DNA of 11,190 nucleotides from DATBDM01 sp036269915 (GCA_036269915.1 DATBDM010000069.1:1-11190); one strand, 5' to 3'. Shown: positions 1 to 6,634, numbered from the stretch's first letter. The notes: a model not told the origin generated them from the letters alone. A program made the numbers and translations.

Positions 1-315
1 TTCGCCGGCCGAGGGAATGACGACTTTCTTGGCAGCCGCGACTTCGCCGACATCGTCACGTTGATCGACGGCCGCGAGGCGATCGTCTCCGAAGTCACCG
101 CCGCGGACGTCGACCTGCGTACATACGTCGCCACGCAATTCAGACGGCTGATGCGAAATCCACGCTTCGAGGACGGCGTGGCTGGAGCGCTCGCGCCCGA
201 CGCCGGTAGCCAGGCGCGCCTTGGCGAGATCGTGATGCCGCGTATCCGACGATTGGCCGACGCCGCGCCGATTGGCGACCAATCCGGCAGCGGACCACGC
301 AATCTGGTCCGCTGA
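1..315 (+). CDS. AbiEii-like nucleotidyltransferase, C-terminal part (5' end outside window)
   Basis: The reading frame is open from base 1 to a TGA at 313-315 and has no credible start inside the window, so this is the last 104 residues of a longer protein. The segment begins FAGRGNDDFLGSRDFADIV and continues into TLIDGRE. This resembles the part of AbiEii/AbiGii-like nucleotidyltransferases that follows the catalytic core, where a K-x2-AF-x-GRG stretch leads into a D-[FL]-x-D-[IL]-v-x-[VL]-[IV]-DGR helix. The tail has the PD-x-x-SQ-x-R stretch I associate with the same group. Such proteins are the toxin-like half of type IV toxin-antitoxin or phage-defence pairs, or stand-alone NTases. The catalytic G-S-x10-D motif would lie upstream and cannot be checked. 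Codons such as AAT, TTT, CTT, CGA and ATT are more frequent than in the following genes, which hints at an accessory or transferred origin. The family call comes from recognition only. Confidence 0.55.
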   Translation, partial: FAGRGNDDFLGSRDFADIVTLIDGREAIVSEVTAADVDLRTYVATQFRRLMRNPRFEDGVAGALAPDAGSQARLGEIVMPRIRRLADAAPIGDQSGSGPRNLVR

Positions 316-365
316 GCTGGTCCGCTGGCACGCATCCTGGCGCGCTCGCGCTCACCCCGGAAAGG

Positions 366-394
366 CGAAAAGCCCCGCATCGCAGGGCTTTTCG
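366..394 (-). terminator. Intrinsic terminator of tRNA-Gly (probably bidirectional)
   Basis: Bases 366-375 (CGAAAAGCCC) and 385-394 (GGGCTTTTCG) form a perfect 10-bp inverted repeat with a 9-nt loop. The A/T runs lie at the outer part of the stem, so it can work on both strands. It lies 4 nt beyond the 3' end of tRNA-Gly on the minus strand and 50 nt after the stop of the partial gene on the plus strand. Confidence 0.8.
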
Positions 395-398
395 GAGG

Positions 399-472
399 AG
401 CGGCTGAAGGGACTCGAACCCTCGACCTTCTGCATGGCAAGCAGACGCTCTAGCCAACTGAGCTACAGCCGC
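399..472 (-). tRNA. tRNA-Gly (anticodon GCC)
   Basis: Read on the minus strand, the gene folds as a full cloverleaf. The acceptor stem is GCGGCTG paired with CAGCCGC, the D arm is GCTC...GAGC, and the anticodon stem is TCTGC/GCAGA with loop TTGCCAT, giving anticodon GCC. The T arm is GAGGG-TTCGAGT-CCCTT. The discriminator base is U, as expected for bacterial glycine tRNAs. No 3' CCA is encoded, so it must be added enzymatically. GCC reads GGC, a heavily used codon in this GC-rich sequence. Confidence 0.97.
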
Positions 473-484
473 GCGCGGGACGGC

Positions 485-490
485 AGTATA
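485..490 (-). promoter_or_regulatory. -10 element for tRNA-Gly
   Basis: On the minus strand TATACT lies 12 nt before the first base of the mature tRNA. A TTGTGG sits 19 nt further upstream and could act as a -35, although that spacing is long. This TTGTGG overlaps, on the opposite strand, the CACAAT assigned to ftsH, so the two divergent promoters would share bases. Confidence 0.55.
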
Positions 491-507
491 GCCGCGGTTT
501 AGGCGCC

Positions 508-516
508 TGCCACAAT
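508..516 (+). promoter_or_regulatory. Extended -10 promoter element of ftsH (TGCCACAAT)
   Basis: TG-C-CACAAT has the TGn extension plus a -10-like hexamer. It ends 9 nt before the ATG at 526, so transcription would start about 1-3 nt before the start codon. A near-identical TGGCACAAT precedes the FAH-family gene at 6635-6643. No convincing -35 is visible, as is usual for extended -10 promoters. Confidence 0.5.
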
Positions 517-525
517 CTGGGGGGC

Positions 526-2529
526 ATGGCCGACGAGGCCCCGACCGACCGCCGCCCACGTACCCCGCCCCCGGCGCGGGGCGGCGAGCAGGGGCAGCCA
601 CCCACTCCGAAGCAGCGCCCGTCGAGGATGCTCCCCCGCCGCTTCTGGTGGGTCGTCTTCATCCTGCTGGCGGTCAACTACCTGTCCGTGGCGCTGTTCG
701 CGCCCGGCAAGGAGCAGTCGGTCCGGATCCCCTACAACCCGGCGTTCCTGCAGCAGGTCACGCAGAACAACGTCAGGGCGATCTCCGCCACGGGCGAGAG
801 CATCTCGGGCGAGTTCAAGAAGGAGATCACCTTCCCGGCCGGCAAGAACGGGACGAAGGCCAAGAACTTCGACACCGAGATCCCGACCTTCGCCAACACC
901 GATCAGCTCTCCCAGACGCTCCAGGACCACCACGTGGAGATCTCGGCCGAACCGATCAACGCCGGCCGCGGGACCTTCTGGAACCTCCTGCTGTCCTTCG
1001 GCCCGGTCCTGCTGCTCGTCGGCCTGTTCGTCTACCTCGGCCGTCGCGCCGCTGCCGCCGGCGGCGCGGGCGGGCTCGGCGCGCTCGGGTCCTTCGGTCG
1101 CTCGCGCGCGCGCCGCGTCGAGGTGGGCACGACCTCGGTCACCTTCAAGGACGTTGCGGGCATCGACGAGTCCAAGGCCGAGCTGACCGAGGTCGTCGAC
1201 TTCCTGCGCAACCCCGACCGCTACCGCCGCCTCGGCGGGCGGATCCCCCGCGGCGTGCTGCTGTCCGGCGCGCCCGGCACCGGCAAGACCCTGCTCGCCC
1301 GCGCGGTCGCGGGCGAGGCGAGCGTGCCGTTCTTCTCGAGCTCCGCGTCGGAGTTCGTGGAAGCGATCGTCGGCATCGGCGCCTCGCGCGTGCGCGACCT
1401 CTTCAAGCAGGCCAAGGAGGCCCAGCCCGCGATCATCTTCATCGACGAGCTCGACGCCATCGGCCGCTCCCGCGGCGGCGCCAACGCGCTCAGCGGCAAC
1501 GACGAGCGCGAGCAGACCCTCAACCAGATCCTCACCGAGATGGACGGCTTCGACAGCGAGGCGACGGTGATCGTCCTCGGCGCCACCAACCGGCCCGAGG
1601 TGCTCGATCTCGCGCTGCTGCGTCCCGGCCGCTTCGATCGCCGCGTGACCGTGCCGGCGCCCGACAAGGACGGCCGCCGGCAGATCCTCCAGGTCCACAC
1701 GCGCTCGCTGCCGCTCGACCCCGACGTCGACCTGGACGGCCTCGCGTCGTCGACCGCCGGCATGGTCGGCGCCGATCTCGCGAACCTCGCCAACGAGGCG
1801 GCCCTGACCGCGGCACGGCGCAACCACGAGCGCGTCACCAACGCGGACTTCACCGACTCGCTCGAGAAGATCGTGCTCGGCGCCCCGCGCGGCCTCGTGC
1901 TCTCCGAGACCGAACGCCGCCGCACCGCCTACCACGAGGCCGGGCACGCGATCGTCGGCATGCTCACCCCGGGCGCCGACCCGGTCCGCAAGGTCTCGAT
2001 CATCCCGCGCACGATGTCGCTCGGCGTGACGCTCTCCGCCCCCGAGGAGGAGCGGACGAACTTCGACGTCGACTACCTGCGGGGGCGCATCAAGGTCGCG
2101 CTCGGCGGCCGCGGCGCGGAGGAGGTCGTCTACGACTCGATCAGCGCCGGCGCGGAGTCCGACATCCAGCAGCTCACCCGGATCGCCCGCCAGATGGTCG
2201 GCCGCTGGGGCATGAGCTCGGCGATCGGCCCGATCGCGATCCTGCCCTCCGAGGCCAACGGCCCACTGCTCCCGGGCGCCTCCGAGGTCTCCGAGCGCAC
2301 GCAGCAGACCCTCGACGACGAGGTCCGGCGCATCGTCGAGGAGGCCCACGCCGAGGTGATCGAGCTACTCGGCGAGAACCGCCACCGGCTCGACAGCCTG
2401 ACCCAGGCCCTGCTGGAGAACGAGACGCTCGACGAGGCCGCCGCCTACGCCGCAGCGGGGGTCGAGCGCGAGCCCCGTGACGCCGGCGACGCGGCCGGCG
2501 CGTTCGCGTCCAAGCCGCCCACCGGATAG
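526..2529 (+). CDS. ftsH: ATP-dependent zinc metalloprotease FtsH (membrane AAA+ protease)
   Basis: This 667-residue protein has the full FtsH layout. It would form a hexamer in the cytoplasmic membrane that extracts and degrades damaged or short-lived proteins. A Pro/Arg-rich cytoplasmic leader (about 1-38) is followed by TM1 (about 39-58), an extracytoplasmic domain of about 90 residues and TM2 (about 152-172). The AAA+ domain has Walker A GAPGTGKT (248-255), Walker B IIFIDE (303-308) and the second region of homology LLRPGRFDRR with arginine fingers near R366 and R369. The M41 peptidase domain has HEAGH (H470, E471, H474), and D546 in AGAESD is the likely third zinc ligand. The start ATG is preceded by a run of G (519-524) that may act as a ribosome-binding site. 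One oddity is I281 in the pore loop (EFVEAIVGIG), where E. coli FtsH has Phe228. Many actinobacteria carry more than one FtsH, so this may be a paralog. Confidence 0.96.
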   Translation: MADEAPTDRRPRTPPPARGGEQGQPPTPKQRPSRMLPRRFWWVVFILLAVNYLSVALFAPGKEQSVRIPYNPAFLQQVTQNNVRAISATGESISGEFKKEITFPAGKNGTKAKNFDTEIPTFANTDQLSQTLQDHHVEISAEPINAGRGTFWNLLLSFGPVLLLVGLFVYLGRRAAAAGGAGGLGALGSFGRSRARRVEVGTTSVTFKDVAGIDESKAELTEVVDFLRNPDRYRRLGGRIPRGVLLSGAPGTGKTLLARAVAGEASVPFFSSSASEFVEAIVGIGASRVRDLFKQAKEAQPAIIFIDELDAIGRSRGGANALSGNDEREQTLNQILTEMDGFDSEATVIVLGATNRPEVLDLALLRPGRFDRRVTVPAPDKDGRRQILQVHTRSLPLDPDVDLDGLASSTAGMVGADLANLANEAALTAARRNHERVTNADFTDSLEKIVLGAPRGLVLSETERRRTAYHEAGHAIVGMLTPGADPVRKVSIIPRTMSLGVTLSAPEEERTNFDVDYLRGRIKVALGGRGAEEVVYDSISAGAESDIQQLTRIARQMVGRWGMSSAIGPIAILPSEANGPLLPGASEVSERTQQTLDDEVRRIVEEAHAEVIELLGENRHRLDSLTQALLENETLDEAAAYAAAGVEREPRDAGDAAGAFASKPPTG

Positions 2530-2574
2530 CGGCGCGCCGCAACTCGGGTGGGCGGGGATGGGTTAGGAACTCAT

Positions 2575-3996
2575 GTGTCCCGTACCGTCCACGCTGGGCG
2601 GGCCTGGGCCGCGGTGCGCGCATTGGCGCTCGCTGCGGTCCTGTCGCTCGCCGCCCTCACCGCCCTGGCGCTCCCGCGCCCGGCTCTCGCGAACCACTCC
2701 CAGCCCACGATCTTCGACGCGCCCCGCGAGCTGCGCTCCGACGACGCCCGCCTGCGCGCGCGCACGCTCGACGAGATCACGTCGCTCGGCGCCAGTTGGG
2801 TGCGCGTCGTCGTCGGCTGGCACGGCGTCGCACCGAACCCCGGCCGCAAGAAGGCCCCGCACTTCGCCGAGACCGACCCGGCGAGCTATGACTGGCACGT
2901 CTACGACCGGATCGTCGCCGAGGCCCGCGCGCGCGGGCTGAAGATCCTGATGACGCCGAGCAGCCCGGTCCCGCGCTGGGCGACGCTCGGCGGGCGTTCG
3001 ACGACGCGCTTCCCGAGCGCGACCCGCTTCGGCCGCTTCGTGCAGGCGCTCGGCGCCCGCTACCGCACCCAGGTCTCGAACTGGTCGGTCTGGAACGAGC
3101 CGAACCTGTCGACGTTCCTCGGTCCGCAGTACGTCAACGGCAAGCCCTACTCGCCGAAGCTCTACCGCCGGCTCTACCAGGCGGCGTCAGGCGCGCTGAA
3201 GCGCTCGGGCAACGGCAGCGACCGGCTGCTGATCGGCGAGACCGCGCCGCGCATGCGCAAGGGCAAGGCGATCTCGCCGCTGTCGTTCTTCCGCGGCGTG
3301 CTGTGCCTGAACACGCGCTACAAGCGTTCACGGCACTGCGGCAAGCTCGACGCCGACGGCTGGGCGCACCACCCTTACACGACCGGCAGCGGCCCCTACT
3401 GGCAGCCGCCGATCCGCGACGACGTCTCGATCGGCTCGCTCCGCCGGATGACGACGGCGCTCGCCAGGGCCGGCCGCGCCCGCGCGCTCAAGAAGGGCGC
3501 CGGCCTGTGGCTGACCGAGTTCGGCGTGCAGAGCTACCCGGACCCCTACGTCGGCGTCAGCCAGCAGCGTCAGGCCGAGTGGCGGTCGATCGGCGAGTGG
3601 CTGGCCTGGAAGAGCCCGCGCGTGAAGGCGTTCTCGCAGTACCTGATGCGCGACGACCTGCCGCGGACCTCCGGCGGCCGCTACGCCGGCTTCGAGTCCG
3701 GGCTGCGTCGCTCCAACGGCACGGCCAAGCTCGCCCTGCGCGGCTTCCGGCTCGCGCTCGTCGCCGACCGTGCGTCGAAGCGGCGCGTGAACCTGTGGGG
3801 CCATGTGCGCCCCGCGAAGGGCCGCACCCGGGCGATCGTCCAGTACCACGCCCACGGGCGCTGGCACACGCTCAAGTCGGTGCGCACGGACCGCCACGGG
3901 GTGCTCAGCGCGCGCACGACGTTCCACAGCGGCCGCAGCTACCGGCTGCGCTGGCAGGGCTCCACCGGCCCGAGCACGCGCGTCACGCAGAGCTGA
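2575..3996 (+). CDS. Secreted TIM-barrel glycoside hydrolase (clan A / cellulase-like) with C-terminal beta-rich domain
   Basis: I chose GTG at 2575. It gives a clean signal peptide: a basic start, a hydrophobic core (about 16-33) and an ALA cleavage site ending at A39. An in-frame GTG at 2548 would add nine unlikely residues. The mature protein (473 residues as precursor) reads as a glycosidase barrel. It has SVWNEPN with E175 as the predicted acid/base, GWAHHPYT (about 262-269) as a substrate-site strand, and LWLTEFG with E315 as the predicted nucleophile. This NEP...TEFG pairing is typical of clan GH-A retaining enzymes such as GH5 and GH39. Residues about 403-473 are basic and beta-rich, resembling Ig-like tails common on exported actinobacterial proteins. 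The substrate is unknown. It follows ftsH after 45 nt and overlaps the end of the convergent regulator gene by 14 nt. Confidence 0.8.
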   Translation: MSRTVHAGRAWAAVRALALAAVLSLAALTALALPRPALANHSQPTIFDAPRELRSDDARLRARTLDEITSLGASWVRVVVGWHGVAPNPGRKKAPHFAETDPASYDWHVYDRIVAEARARGLKILMTPSSPVPRWATLGGRSTTRFPSATRFGRFVQALGARYRTQVSNWSVWNEPNLSTFLGPQYVNGKPYSPKLYRRLYQAASGALKRSGNGSDRLLIGETAPRMRKGKAISPLSFFRGVLCLNTRYKRSRHCGKLDADGWAHHPYTTGSGPYWQPPIRDDVSIGSLRRMTTALARAGRARALKKGAGLWLTEFGVQSYPDPYVGVSQQRQAEWRSIGEWLAWKSPRVKAFSQYLMRDDLPRTSGGRYAGFESGLRRSNGTAKLALRGFRLALVADRASKRRVNLWGHVRPAKGRTRAIVQYHAHGRWHTLKSVRTDRHGVLSARTTFHSGRSYRLRWQGSTGPSTRVTQS

Positions 3997-4420
3997 CCGC
4001 GGCGCAGGCCGCGCAGCGGCCGCGCAGCACGATCTCCGCCGCGTCGGCCCGAGCGCCGGCGCGGCGGGCGCTGCGCACCAGTTCGGCCTCGTCGAGTGCG
4101 AGCTCGACGTCCTCCACGCGCCCGCACTCGTCGCAGACCAGATGGGCGTGCGCCTCGGCGCGCGGGTCGTAGAGGGCCGCGCCCGAGGCGGCGTTCACCC
4201 GGCGCGCGGCGCCAAGCTCGACGAGCAGGTCCAGCGTCGCGTAGACGGTCGGCAGCGAGAGCCCGGGCTGGGTGGCGCGCACCCGGCGCAGGACCTCGTC
4301 GGCGGTCGCGTGACGGCCGAGCCGGGCGAGCGCGTCGTGGATCTCGAGGCGCTGCGGCGTGACGCGCATGCCGCGCGCGCGGAGGGCGTCGATCAGCGCG
4401 CGGTGGTCGGGGGAGGCCAT
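3983..4420 (-). CDS. perR: PerR-type Fur-family metalloregulator
   Basis: This is a 145-residue dimeric repressor of the Fur superfamily, with an N-terminal winged helix and a C-terminal dimerisation domain. The recognition-helix region is SLPTVYATLDLLVELG (about 55-70). With ATG at 4420 its metal residues fall at the same numbers as in Bacillus subtilis PerR: structural zinc cysteines C96, C99, C136 and C139, and regulatory-site residues H37, D85, H91, H93 and D104. In PerR, iron bound there lets peroxide oxidise the histidines and release DNA. Asp at 104, rather than Glu, is associated with peroxide sensing. In-frame starts at 4426 (ATG) and 4444 (GTG) are possible. It is divergent from an iron/manganese transporter gene, its likely target. 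The Fur-family call is secure; the PerR subtype is a well-supported inference. Confidence 0.85.
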   Translation of the reverse strand: MASPDHRALIDALRARGMRVTPQRLEIHDALARLGRHATADEVLRRVRATQPGLSLPTVYATLDLLVELGAARRVNAASGAALYDPRAEAHAHLVCDECGRVEDVELALDEAELVRSARRAGARADAAEIVLRGRCAACAAVSSA

Positions 4421-4431
4421 GTCCATGACAG

Positions 4432-4437
4432 ATCTTA
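4432..4437 (-). promoter_or_regulatory. -10 element of the perR-like gene (TAAGAT)
   Basis: On the minus strand TAAGAT ends 5 nt before the ATG at 4426 and 11 nt before the ATG at 4420, so the transcript would have almost no leader. No Shine-Dalgarno-like run is visible ahead of either ATG. A TTGAAC lies 20 nt upstream, rather far for a -35. Confidence 0.4.
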
Positions 4438-4445
4438 GGGACACC

Positions 4446-4468
4446 TTATCGCAAGTCGTTCAATATAA
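4446..4468. promoter_or_regulatory. Possible Fur/PerR operator between the divergent genes
   Basis: This AT-rich patch in an otherwise very GC-rich stretch starts TTAT and ends ATAA, the outer bases of Fur/Per boxes. Only these four outer base pairs and one inner pair are symmetric, so the dyad is weak. It overlaps the -10 of the transporter gene, where a repressor would be expected to bind. I give it as a candidate only. Confidence 0.25.
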
Positions 4469-4469
4469 T
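4464..4469 (+). promoter_or_regulatory. Consensus -10 (TATAAT) of the VIT transporter gene
   Basis: A perfect TATAAT ends 7 nt before the ATG at 4477, placing the expected transcription start at or within a base of the start codon. The GGGAG at 4472-4476 could act as a ribosome-binding site only if transcription started further upstream. It is the only perfect consensus -10 I assigned to a gene here. Confidence 0.6.
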
Positions 4470-4476
4470 CCGGGAG

Positions 4477-4995
4477 ATGAGCACGATTGCCCGCCTTCTC
4501 AGCGCGCCCGCCGGTCGCTGGCGCTCCGCCGACGACCGCCAGCGTGCGCTGCAGGTCGTCCAGCCGGGACTGATCGGGCTGATCGACGGGACGATCTCGA
4601 CGCTCGCGCCGATCTTCGCCTCGGCCTACCTCGCGGGCTCGCGTGCGGCGCTCATGGTCGGCATCGCGTCGGCGCTCGGCGCCGCGATCTCGATGGGCCT
4701 CTCCGAGGGCCTCTCGGACGACGGCGCACTGACGGGCCGCGGCGCGGCGGCGACCCGCGGTGCGATCACCGGCGGCGCGACGTTCCTCGGCGGCACCTTC
4801 CACGCGCTGCCGTTCCTGATCTCCGACGTCTCGACCGCGCTTGCGGTCGCCTACGCGGTGGTCTCGATCGAGCTGCTCGCGATCGCCTGGATCCGGCGCC
4901 GCTTCCTCGCGGTCCCGCTCAGCCGCTCGCTGATCCAGGTGACGGCCGGCGGCGCGGTCGTGGCTGCGGTCGGCGCACTGCTGGGGCACCTCTGA
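4477..4995 (+). CDS. VIT/CCC1-family iron/manganese transporter (MbfA-type membrane domain)
   Basis: This 172-residue protein matches the membrane domain of the vacuolar iron transporter / CCC1 family, in particular the variant at the C-terminus of rhizobial MbfA. Recognisable segments are QPGLIGLIDGTIS (about 29-41), where D37 corresponds to the pore aspartate of TM1, ISMGLSEGLSDDG (71-83) with M73 and E77, and LTGRG followed by a glycine-rich HALPFLISD. About five membrane helices are visible. The family moves Fe2+/Mn2+ out of the cytoplasm. MbfA exports iron and protects against peroxide, but this gene lacks MbfA's N-terminal ferritin-like domain. Its divergent PerR-like neighbour fits peroxide- or iron-dependent control. 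Its last 77 bases overlap the end of the convergent membrane-protein gene. Confidence 0.85.
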   Translation: MSTIARLLSAPAGRWRSADDRQRALQVVQPGLIGLIDGTISTLAPIFASAYLAGSRAALMVGIASALGAAISMGLSEGLSDDGALTGRGAAATRGAITGGATFLGGTFHALPFLISDVSTALAVAYAVVSIELLAIAWIRRRFLAVPLSRSLIQVTAGGAVVAAVGALLGHL

Positions 4996-5734
4996 CGATC
5001 AGCAGCGCGACGGCGACCGGCACCGTGGCCGGGATCGTGTCGACGACGTAGAACATCAGGTCCCACAGCAGCGACAGCCCGAGCAGCAGCAGCGCCGCGG
5101 GCCACTGCCGGATGCCGCGCGCGGCGAGCACGCCGCCGAGCACGCCGGCGACGAAGACATCGCCGTAGCCGAGGCTCGCGTGGGGGAGGGCGAGGTACTG
5201 CAGCTGCGGCAGCCCGGCCGCCGGGACCGCGGCGTTGAGCACCGCGTTGGGCGCCTGCAGCTGGTTGCCGAAGACGAGGATCGAGTCCACGATCGCCATC
5301 GCGACGATCCCCGCCTCGAGCCACAGCAGCGGGACGAGGCCGGCGAGGAGCCGCCCGAGCGTCACGCAGCTCAGGGCCGTGAGCAGCACGAGGCAGACGT
5401 CGCCGACCACGGTGAACTGCTCCGCCCAGCCGATCGCGAGCAGCGGGGCGGCGAGCAGCGCCAGCCACGGCCGCGCGCCGTGCATCGCCCAGCCGAGCGC
5501 CGCGGCGGCGAGCGGCGGGATGCCGACGAGCGCGAGCCAGCTCAGCGCGACGGCGGTGCCCGGGAACGCCGCGATCGCGGCGACGACGACGGCGATCGAC
5601 AGCGGCAGCACGAGCGCCCAGCCGCGGCCGGCGAAGCGCTCGGCCCAGCGTGGGACGCCCTTGCCGGGGAGCGCGACGAGCGCGGCCTGTGCGCCGATCA
5701 GCGCGAAGTTGTTGACGAGGAACGGCGTATCCAC
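4919..5734 (-). CDS. Multi-pass membrane protein resembling presenilin / signal peptide peptidase (GxGD aspartyl protease-like)
   Basis: This 271-residue protein has about nine hydrophobic segments (roughly 5-22, 37-57, 61-82, 88-103, 108-131, 134-156, 187-205, 210-231, 235-248) and a short basic, proline-rich tail. Segment 6 holds VDSILVFG with D150. Segment 7 holds LGYGDVFVAG with D192 in a GxGD motif. Segment 9 starts P235-A236-T237. Presenilins and signal peptide peptidases place their catalytic Asp pair in TM6 ([Y]D, with VFG at the same spacing in SPP) and TM7 (GxGD), with PAL in TM9, so layout and spacing agree. The usual Tyr before the first Asp is Val here, and PAL is PAT. A24 prepilin peptidases also carry GxGD, but I see no D-x-n-IPN element. 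Start: GTG at 5734, the only reasonable in-frame start after the preceding gene; a longer open frame upstream is antisense-like noise. It lies 53 nt after an SDR gene on the same strand. The family call needs a profile search. Confidence 0.6.
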   Translation of the reverse strand: MDTPFLVNNFALIGAQAALVALPGKGVPRWAERFAGRGWALVLPLSIAVVVAAIAAFPGTAVALSWLALVGIPPLAAAALGWAMHGARPWLALLAAPLLAIGWAEQFTVVGDVCLVLLTALSCVTLGRLLAGLVPLLWLEAGIVAMAIVDSILVFGNQLQAPNAVLNAAVPAAGLPQLQYLALPHASLGYGDVFVAGVLGGVLAARGIRQWPAALLLLGLSLLWDLMFYVVDTIPATVPVAVALLIVRGAPAVRRPQPRPRRRPSPGSASG

Positions 5735-5743
5735 GAAGGGGGC

Positions 5744-5749
5744 AATATG
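5744..5749 (-). promoter_or_regulatory. Weak candidate -10 (CATATT) for the presenilin-like gene
   Basis: On the minus strand CATATT ends 9 nt before GTG 5734, inside the 53-nt gap after the SDR gene. It follows the spacing pattern of the other start-proximal -10 elements here but matches the consensus poorly. Co-transcription from the SDR promoter is equally possible. Confidence 0.25.
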
Positions 5750-5787
5750 GCGCGGGAGGCTTTGCGCCAGCTGAAGGCGCCGGCGCG

Positions 5788-6624
5788 CTATCGCTCGTGC
5801 AGGAAGTCGGCCAGCGTGCCGGGCCTTGCGCCCGTGAGCCGGGCGATGTCGTCGGAGACCACCTCGAGATCTCCCGCGGCGATCGCCGTGTAGGTGCTGA
5901 CCCAGGCCTCGACCTGCCAGTCCGGGGCGCCGTAGACGGCCCGTGACGCGTAGGCCTCCTCGATCGTCTCGTGGTGGAACCGCGTCGGGCGACCCGTGAT
6001 GCGGGTGATCATCTCCGCCGCCTCTTCGAGCGTGAACGCCTCCGGTCCCGTGAGGTCGTAGGTCTCGCCCTCGTGGCCCTCGCCCGCGAGCACCGCCGCG
6101 GCCGCCTCGGCGATGTCGGCGCGCCGCACCGCCGCGAGGAGCCCGTCGCCGGCCGGCCCGCGGATCACGCCGTCCTCGCCCGCCATCGACGGGATGAAGT
6201 CCGAGTAGAGATTCATGCGCAGGAACGTGTGCGGCACGCCGGTAGCGCGGATGTGGTCCTCGGTCGCGCCGTGCTGGCGGCCGAGCGTGAAGGTGGAGGC
6301 GATGCTCGCGTCGACGTAGGACAGGTAGACGAGGTGCTCGACGCCCGCGTCGACGGCGGCGTCGACGGCCGTCTTGTGCTGCTCGACGCGGTCGGCGGTC
6401 TCGTGCGCGGGGATCAGGAACAGCGTCCGGATGCCCTCGAGCGCGGCGGTCATCTCCTCGCGCGCGCCGTAGGCGGACGCGGCGCGGACGTCGGCGCCGT
6501 CGAAGGCCGGCGCGCGTGACGGGTCGCGGACGATCAGGCGCGTCGGGACGCCGCGGGCGGCCAGGCGCGCGGCGGTCCCGCCGCCGACGACGCCCGTGGC
6601 CCCGGTGATGGCGATGCTCGGCAT
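5788..6624 (-). CDS. NmrA-like atypical SDR, NAD(P)-binding (possible NAD(P)H:quinone reductase)
   Basis: This 278-residue Rossmann-fold protein opens with SIAITGATGVVGGGTA, the dinucleotide-binding GxxGxxG (G8-G14) of NmrA/QorB-type atypical SDRs. R33 in IVRDPSR, after beta-2, suggests NADP(H) preference. HLVYLSYVDA (97-106) and the HGATEDHIRATGVPHTFLR stretch (118-136) are typical of this group, as is a C-terminal half with YDLTGPEAFTLEEAA. There is no classical YxxxK pair, as is usual for NmrA-like proteins; some are redox sensors and others reduce quinones or azo compounds. The start ATG at 6624 precedes the nucleotide-binding motif directly. It is divergent from an FAH-family hydratase gene, with only 27 nt between the two start codons, so the two may be co-regulated. 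The substrate cannot be told from sequence. Confidence 0.85.
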   Translation of the reverse strand: MPSIAITGATGVVGGGTAARLAARGVPTRLIVRDPSRAPAFDGADVRAASAYGAREEMTAALEGIRTLFLIPAHETADRVEQHKTAVDAAVDAGVEHLVYLSYVDASIASTFTLGRQHGATEDHIRATGVPHTFLRMNLYSDFIPSMAGEDGVIRGPAGDGLLAAVRRADIAEAAAAVLAGEGHEGETYDLTGPEAFTLEEAAEMITRITGRPTRFHHETIEEAYASRAVYGAPDWQVEAWVSTYTAIAAGDLEVVSDDIARLTGARPGTLADFLHER

Positions 6625-6634
6625 GGGCGCAGGC

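Noticed and set aside
499..2349. Long minus-strand open frame (616 aa) opposite ftsH, and a second plus frame (648-2480)
   Set aside because: Both are shadows created by strong GC codon bias. The proteins are Arg/Gly/Ala-rich with no domain, while the ftsH frame carries every family motif.
4432..4449. TTAGG...CCTTA resembling an IdeR/DtxR box between the divergent genes
   Set aside because: The arms are not inverted copies of each other (TTAGG would need CCTAA), and the neighbour is a Fur-family, not a DtxR-family, regulator.
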